Origin: a virus | IMG/VR virus record: IMGVR_UViG_3300044630_003015 | Location: 1-30,686 of that record | DNA: 30,686 nt | Strand: one strand, 5' to 3' | In this document: one piece after another, positions 26,754-30,686 of the stretch | Position numbering within the stretch: the stretch's first letter is position 1 | Layout of the letters: every line of letters begins with the position of its first letter | The notes under the pieces: generated by a model | What the model was told of the DNA's origin: nothing | What the model saw: the letters and a program-made list of their open reading frames with translations, nothing else | Database searches by the model: none | Program-made: the position numbers and the translations under genes

Positions 26754-28997
26754 TTGGCTGGATATCAAAGACAATCTGCTGCCGACATCGTGCCAACAGC
26801 CGTTGTACGAGCAGCACCAATCAATAACGAACTCAATGCGTTGCGTGATGCCTTCCTGCTTGCTAGTGGTCACCGCCATGATGGCAGCGCCACTGAGGGT
26901 AACTATGTCACCCTGATTGCAGACTCTGACGCTCTTAACAAAGTTGCTGTAGACACTGCCAACAATCGTGTTGGTGTATTTGTTGAAGTTGCCGCTGCTG
27001 CTGTTGAGCAAGTGCGCGTTCAAGACGGTGCCATTGTTCCTGTCACAGATAACGATATTGATCTTGGCACTGCTGCTCTTGAGTTTAAAGACCTGTACAT
27101 TGATGGCACAGCAAACATTGATAGTCTTGTTGCTGACACTGCTGACATCAATGCAGGTACTATTGACAACACTGTTATCGGAGCTACAACACCTGTTGCT
27201 GCTACAGTTACTAACTTGACAGTCAACACAGCAGCAGTTATTGCGTCTGCTGATATCAATGCTGGTACGATTGATGGTGCAGTGATTGGTGGCTCTTCTG
27301 CTCAAGCAATTACTGGTACAACTATTACAGCCAGTACAGGTTTTGTTGGTGGTCTTACTGGTGCTGTCACTGGTAATACAGCCGGTACGCACACTGGTGC
27401 TGTTGTCGGCAATGTCACTGGTAATCTTACTGGTAATGTAACAGCTTCTAGCGGCACTTCTACATTTAACGATGTCACCATCAACGGTGGTTTGAATATG
27501 GATGCTGGCACTGCTGCCACCATTACCAATCTTACATCACCCACCAATACCGGAGATGCTGCTACCAAGGGATATGTTGACACTGCTGACGCATTAAAAC
27601 TAAACCTTAGTGGTGGCACCATGTCTGGTGTCATTGCAATGGGTACAAGCAAGATCACTGGACTAGGTGATCCGACACTTGCACAAGACGCTGCGACTAA
27701 AACATATGTAGATACTTCTATCAGCAACTTAGTAGCTGCTGCTCCCGGAGCGTTAGACACACTAGATGAACTTGCTGCTGCTCTTGGTGATGACGCTAGC
27801 TTTTCCACTACTGTAACCAATTCTATTGCCGCTAAGCTGGCACTTGCTGGCGGCACTATGTCTGGTGCCATTGCTATGGGGACTAACAAGATCACTGGTA
27901 TGGGTGATCCAACGCTGGCGCAAGACGCAGCCACTAAGACATATGTTGACACCGCTGATGCGTTAAAACTCAACTTAGCTGGTGGCACAATGTCGGGTGC
28001 AATTGCTATGGGTACCAGCAAGATCACTGGTATGGGTGATCCTTCAGCAAATCAAGACGCTGCCACTAAAGTATATGTTGACACTGCCGATGCGCTGAAG
28101 TTGTCACTGTCTGGCGGCACAATGTCTGGTGCTATTGCAATGGGTACCAGCAAGATCACTGGAATGGGTGACCCAACGCTGGCACAAGATGCTGCTACAA
28201 AGAACTACATTGATGTGTTGTTTGGCTCGACAACATCTGCTGCTGCTTCTGCCGCTGCCGCTGCCACCTCTGCCAGTAACGCTGCCACTTCAGCTAGCAA
28301 TGCCTCTACTTCTGCTAGCAATGCTTCTGCTAGCGCCACTTCTGCTGCTGCCAGCTACGACAGCTTTGATGATCGTTATCTTGGACCAAAAGCTTCTGCT
28401 CCATCGGTAGATAATGATGGCAACACTTTGCTGGTTGGTGCGTTATATTGGAATAGCACAAGCAATGAATTGTATTTGTGGACAGGCAGTGCTTGGACAC
28501 AGGCAACTTTAACAGCTGCTAACTTCGTAGACGTTGTTAATAATCAAACTGTTGCTGGTGTAAAAACACTTAGTAGCGCTCCTGTGCTATCATCGTTAAC
28601 TGCATCTAGGGCAGTGTTTACAGATGGTACAAAAGCCCTTGTAAGTAATGGTATAACTGGTACTGGTGATGTGGTTATGTCTACTAGCCCTACGCTAATT
28701 ACTCCAGCGCTTGGAACTCCAACATCTGGAAACTTTAGCACCGGCACTTTTACATTTCCTACATTTAATCAGAACACTACAGGTACTGCTGCTACAGCAA
28801 CCAATGTTGATTATAGCGGTTTAACTGGAACTGTTCCAACATGGAATCAGAACACTACAGGGACGGCTGCTAATGTAACTGGTATAGTGGCTATTGCTAA
28901 TGGTGGCACTAACGCTTCAACAGTGGCTAATGCTCAGATTAGTTTGCAAGTGGACCCCGCTGGAACCGCTGTTGCTTTGGCAATTGCGTTAGGATAA
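26754..28997 (+). CDS. Tail fibre built from repeated modules (TTG start)
   Basis: 747 aa. It starts at a TTG, placed by AGGAGA 6 nt upstream. Residues 1-50 (IVPTAVVRAAPINNELNALRD) form an N-terminal attachment-like part. Next come coiled/beta segments with DLYIDGTANIDSL, then four copies of GGTMSG(A/V)IAMGTxKITGxGDP ending QDAATKxYxD at about 287-318, 366-397, 409-440 and 453-484. A Ser/Ala/Asn tract follows (about 494-530), like the spacer of lambda side fibres. The rest includes YWNSTSNELYLWTGSAWTQA, typical of fibre proteins. It likely forms trimeric fibres for receptor binding. Confidence 0.88.
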   Translation: MAGYQRQSAADIVPTAVVRAAPINNELNALRDAFLLASGHRHDGSATEGNYVTLIADSDALNKVAVDTANNRVGVFVEVAAAAVEQVRVQDGAIVPVTDNDIDLGTAALEFKDLYIDGTANIDSLVADTADINAGTIDNTVIGATTPVAATVTNLTVNTAAVIASADINAGTIDGAVIGGSSAQAITGTTITASTGFVGGLTGAVTGNTAGTHTGAVVGNVTGNLTGNVTASSGTSTFNDVTINGGLNMDAGTAATITNLTSPTNTGDAATKGYVDTADALKLNLSGGTMSGVIAMGTSKITGLGDPTLAQDAATKTYVDTSISNLVAAAPGALDTLDELAAALGDDASFSTTVTNSIAAKLALAGGTMSGAIAMGTNKITGMGDPTLAQDAATKTYVDTADALKLNLAGGTMSGAIAMGTSKITGMGDPSANQDAATKVYVDTADALKLSLSGGTMSGAIAMGTSKITGMGDPTLAQDAATKNYIDVLFGSTTSAAASAAAAATSASNAATSASNASTSASNASASATSAAASYDSFDDRYLGPKASAPSVDNDGNTLLVGALYWNSTSNELYLWTGSAWTQATLTAANFVDVVNNQTVAGVKTLSSAPVLSSLTASRAVFTDGTKALVSNGITGTGDVVMSTSPTLITPALGTPTSGNFSTGTFTFPTFNQNTTGTAATATNVDYSGLTGTVPTWNQNTTGTAANVTGIVAIANGGTNASTVANAQISLQVDPAGTAVALAIALG
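27612..28205 (+). repeat. Four coding repeats in the fibre gene
   Basis: About 96-bp units at 27612-27707, 27849-27944, 27978-28073 and 28110-28205, coding the GGTMSG...ATK module. Nucleotide matches are long enough to recombine, which could change fibre length. Third-base differences between copies show that they are not recent duplicates. Confidence 0.85.
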
Positions 28998-29010
28998 AAT
29001 AGGATAAATT

Positions 29011-29337
29011 ATGGCTAATACTTTTAAAAACTTCCTGAGCAAGAACGTGGGCACATCTGCTGCTACGGTCTACACATGCCCATCGGCTACGCAGACCACC
29101 ATCATCGGGTTCTCGATAGCCAACACTTCGGCGTCTCCCATCACCTGTGATGCGTACATCACCTCCAGCGCGGTTAACTACTACCTGATTAAGTCGGGCG
29201 TGGTTCCTGTAGGGGGTTCGCTGGTCATAGTAGGTGGCGACCAGAAGGTGGTGCTTGAGGCGGCTGATGTCTTGCTGGTTGTGACTTCGGCGGCTACGTC
29301 TGCTGATGCAGTCTGCTCACTGCTGGAGATTGCTTAA
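29011..29337 (+). CDS. Small virion-type beta protein, 108 aa
   Basis: Beta-rich single domain (SAATVYTCPSATQTTIIGFSI, VNYYLIKSGVVPVGGSLVIV). Comparable to the 111-aa protein at 15119. Codons are richer in G and C than in the neighbours (many CTG, GTG, ATC), suggesting recent acquisition. AGGA lies before the ATG. The stop overlaps the next start as TAATG, so it is coupled to the following fibre gene. Confidence 0.72.
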   Translation: MANTFKNFLSKNVGTSAATVYTCPSATQTTIIGFSIANTSASPITCDAYITSSAVNYYLIKSGVVPVGGSLVIVGGDQKVVLEAADVLLVVTSAATSADAVCSLLEIA

Positions 29338-30662
29338 TGTCTTATATAGGCTCCACACCGACAACCCAGAGCTTCATTGCTGGGACGGACTACTTCAACG
29401 GGGATGGGACAACTGTCAACTTCACCCTGAGCAGGGCAGTCAACTCGGTCAATGACATCGAGGTGATCGTCAACAATGTCGAACAGATTCCCAGTGGCTA
29501 TTCTGTGTCGGGCACAACCCTGACATTCTCAGCAGCGCCATCATCGGGTACGAGCAATGTGTATGTGAGGTACTTGAGCACGACCAACCTGAGCTTGGCT
29601 ATTCCGTCTGGCACTTCGGCTACGTTTAACACGGTGACGGCTACGAACCTGACGGCTACAACGCTGGCTGCAACGACCCTAGCTGTAACGGGCGTTACAA
29701 CCTTTGCGGCGGGTTCAGCGGCATTACCAGCCATCACCACCACAGGCGACACCAACACCGGCATCTTCTTCCCTGCGGCTGACGCAGTAGCTGTCAGCAC
29801 TGGTGGTTCAGGGAGAGTGTTTGTTAACAGCAGTGGATATTTTGGAATTGGTAAATCGTCTCCAGAATCTGGACTTGATATTCGACCCGGAATAACAGGA
29901 AATTTCAATGCAATTACTATGGGATACGGCAGAAGTGCTAATCCTACGGATGCAGTCCACAAGATTTCTTGGTCTAGTGATTCTCTAAATATTGAAGCGG
30001 ATACCGCCAATAGTATTGCCAGCAATATTACATTTACCAATGACGGCACAGAGCGTATGCGTATCGACTCCAGCGGTAACTTGCTGGTGGGGACTACAAC
30101 TGCATACGGAAAAATAACTTCTAACGGTAGTTTTGATACGGGGGCTGGCTGGGACACTACTGCCGCTTTGACAACAACGGGTTCTTTTGGCGGCGGCATC
30201 ACAATGATAGATGGCACAAGAGGTTACGGCTTCTTTTGCTCTGATAACGGCAACGACTTTTATATTCAAGGGGCAAGTTCGCTTACCACTGCTTTGACAG
30301 GGGGCGTGTACCTCAATGACCGTGGTACTTCATGGACATCGGCTTCAGATGAGCGTCTAAAAACAATCATTGAGCCTATTACGGATGCCATCACCAAAGT
30401 TTGCCAACTGCGTACAGTAATTGGTCGCTACAACTACGAACCCGAGGAAAAACGGCATCCGTTCCTGATTGCCCAAGATGTGCAAGCAGTCTTGCCAGAA
30501 GCCGTCAGCGTTGCAGACAAGAAAAGCGAAGAGCAGTACCTTGGAGTCTCGTACACCGACACCATCCCGCTTTTGGTCGCCGCCATCAAAGAGCAACAAG
30601 CCCTCATCACAGCCCTGACAACCCGCATCACCGCACTGGAGAACAACAATGCCACTCAGTAA
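29337..30662 (+). CDS. Tail fibre/spike with C-terminal S74 intramolecular chaperone
   Basis: 441 aa. Residues 1-85 form an N-terminal virion-binding-type domain (FIAGTDYFNGDGTTVNFTLSRAV, VRYL). A Thr/Ala-rich stretch follows, then a region with WSSDSLNIEADTANS and TERMRIDSSGNLLVGT. The C-terminus from about 333 matches the peptidase S74 / endosialidase chaperone: SDERLK (S337, K342) for self-cleavage, HPFLIAQDVQAVLPEAV, YTDTIPLLVAAIKEQ and a final coiled coil. The chaperone drives trimerisation and then cuts itself off. The gene is a mosaic: a GC-rich 5' third and more AT-rich sequence after about 29820. Confidence 0.92.
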   Translation: MSYIGSTPTTQSFIAGTDYFNGDGTTVNFTLSRAVNSVNDIEVIVNNVEQIPSGYSVSGTTLTFSAAPSSGTSNVYVRYLSTTNLSLAIPSGTSATFNTVTATNLTATTLAATTLAVTGVTTFAAGSAALPAITTTGDTNTGIFFPAADAVAVSTGGSGRVFVNSSGYFGIGKSSPESGLDIRPGITGNFNAITMGYGRSANPTDAVHKISWSSDSLNIEADTANSIASNITFTNDGTERMRIDSSGNLLVGTTTAYGKITSNGSFDTGAGWDTTAALTTTGSFGGGITMIDGTRGYGFFCSDNGNDFYIQGASSLTTALTGGVYLNDRGTSWTSASDERLKTIIEPITDAITKVCQLRTVIGRYNYEPEEKRHPFLIAQDVQAVLPEAVSVADKKSEEQYLGVSYTDTIPLLVAAIKEQQALITALTTRITALENNNATQ

Positions 30663-30686
30663 AATAGACAGCGACAGCCTGACCGC
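30649..30686 (+). CDS. Start of a further fibre-type gene (cut by window edge)
   Basis: ATG at 30649, overlapping the end of the previous gene by 14 nt. The visible peptide is MPLSKIDSDSLTA, which resembles the N-terminus of tail-fibre proteins that I recall from aquatic phages. Only 12-13 codons are visible. Confidence 0.55.
   Translation, partial: MPLSKIDSDSLT

Noticed and set aside
26709-27392. 227-codon frame opposite the fibre start
   Set aside because: It is Ser/Cys/Asn-rich, without a ribosome site, and antisense to the fibre N-terminal region.
27302-28027. Long frame opposite the fibre gene
   Set aside because: It is a shadow of the Thr/Ala/Gly-rich repeats on the other strand, with no ribosome site and a repeated low-complexity product.
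29498-30217. Long - strand frame opposite the S74 fibre gene
   Set aside because: The opposite frame has clear domains, and this one is Pro/Val/Ser low-complexity.

Overview
The window is part of the genome of a tailed bacteriophage. It has a complete head and tail morphogenesis cluster on the + strand (terminase, portal, scaffold, capsid, tail-tube-like proteins, fibres) and a long block of very small, tightly packed genes on the - strand. The structural proteins and the runs of small Lys/Gly-rich 'KGG' proteins look like those of podovirus-type phages from uncultured aquatic (marine or freshwater) bacteria, probably with a proteobacterial host. That assignment is from memory of such proteins, not from a search. 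The 5' part of a tyrosine-recombinase integrase at the left edge suggests a temperate or formerly temperate phage. No replication genes and no clear lysis genes are present, so part of the genome lies outside the window.

Layout. 1-2.7 kb (-): integrase (cut by the edge), a small membrane protein, an ADP-ribosylglycohydrolase and a DUF932 protein with its own promoter. 2.7-7.1 kb (-): about 17 short genes, many joined by ATGA overlaps, mostly of unknown function; an ASCH-domain protein is recognisable. 7.1-10.5 kb (-): a papain-like cysteine-peptidase candidate, a gp88-family protein, and small and membrane proteins. Three near-consensus sigma70-type promoters serve this block. Eleven short inverted-repeat elements lie just upstream of its start codons. 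10.5-11.55 kb: a divergent control region with tandem and inverted repeats and a short GC-rich island. 11.56-13.9 kb (+): small basic proteins and a tRNA-Trp. 13.9-26.75 kb (+): virion proteins, small terminase, an overlapping 151-aa protein, large terminase, portal, scaffold, an initiator-like tRNA-Met, capsid, decoration-like protein and two tail proteins. 26.75-30.69 kb (+): a repeat-built fibre, a small virion protein, a fibre with a C-terminal S74 chaperone, and the start of a further fibre gene.

The leftward genes look like an early or accessory programme read from TTGACA-N18-TATAAT promoters and translated in coupled strings. The rightward genes look like the late programme, read from a weaker promoter near 11.36 kb and boosted by an internal promoter just before the capsid gene. 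Terminator hairpins after the capsid and decoration genes would allow graded expression.

The most unusual signal is a family of eleven hairpins (6.7-10.4 kb, - strand) with differing but complementary stems and mostly a GAA loop. They often contain the TGA stop of one gene and the Shine-Dalgarno region of the next. The same stretch is rich in GCGAAGC mini-hairpin sequences. A second notable item is a phage tRNA with the C1-A72 mismatch and CAT anticodon of an initiator tRNA.
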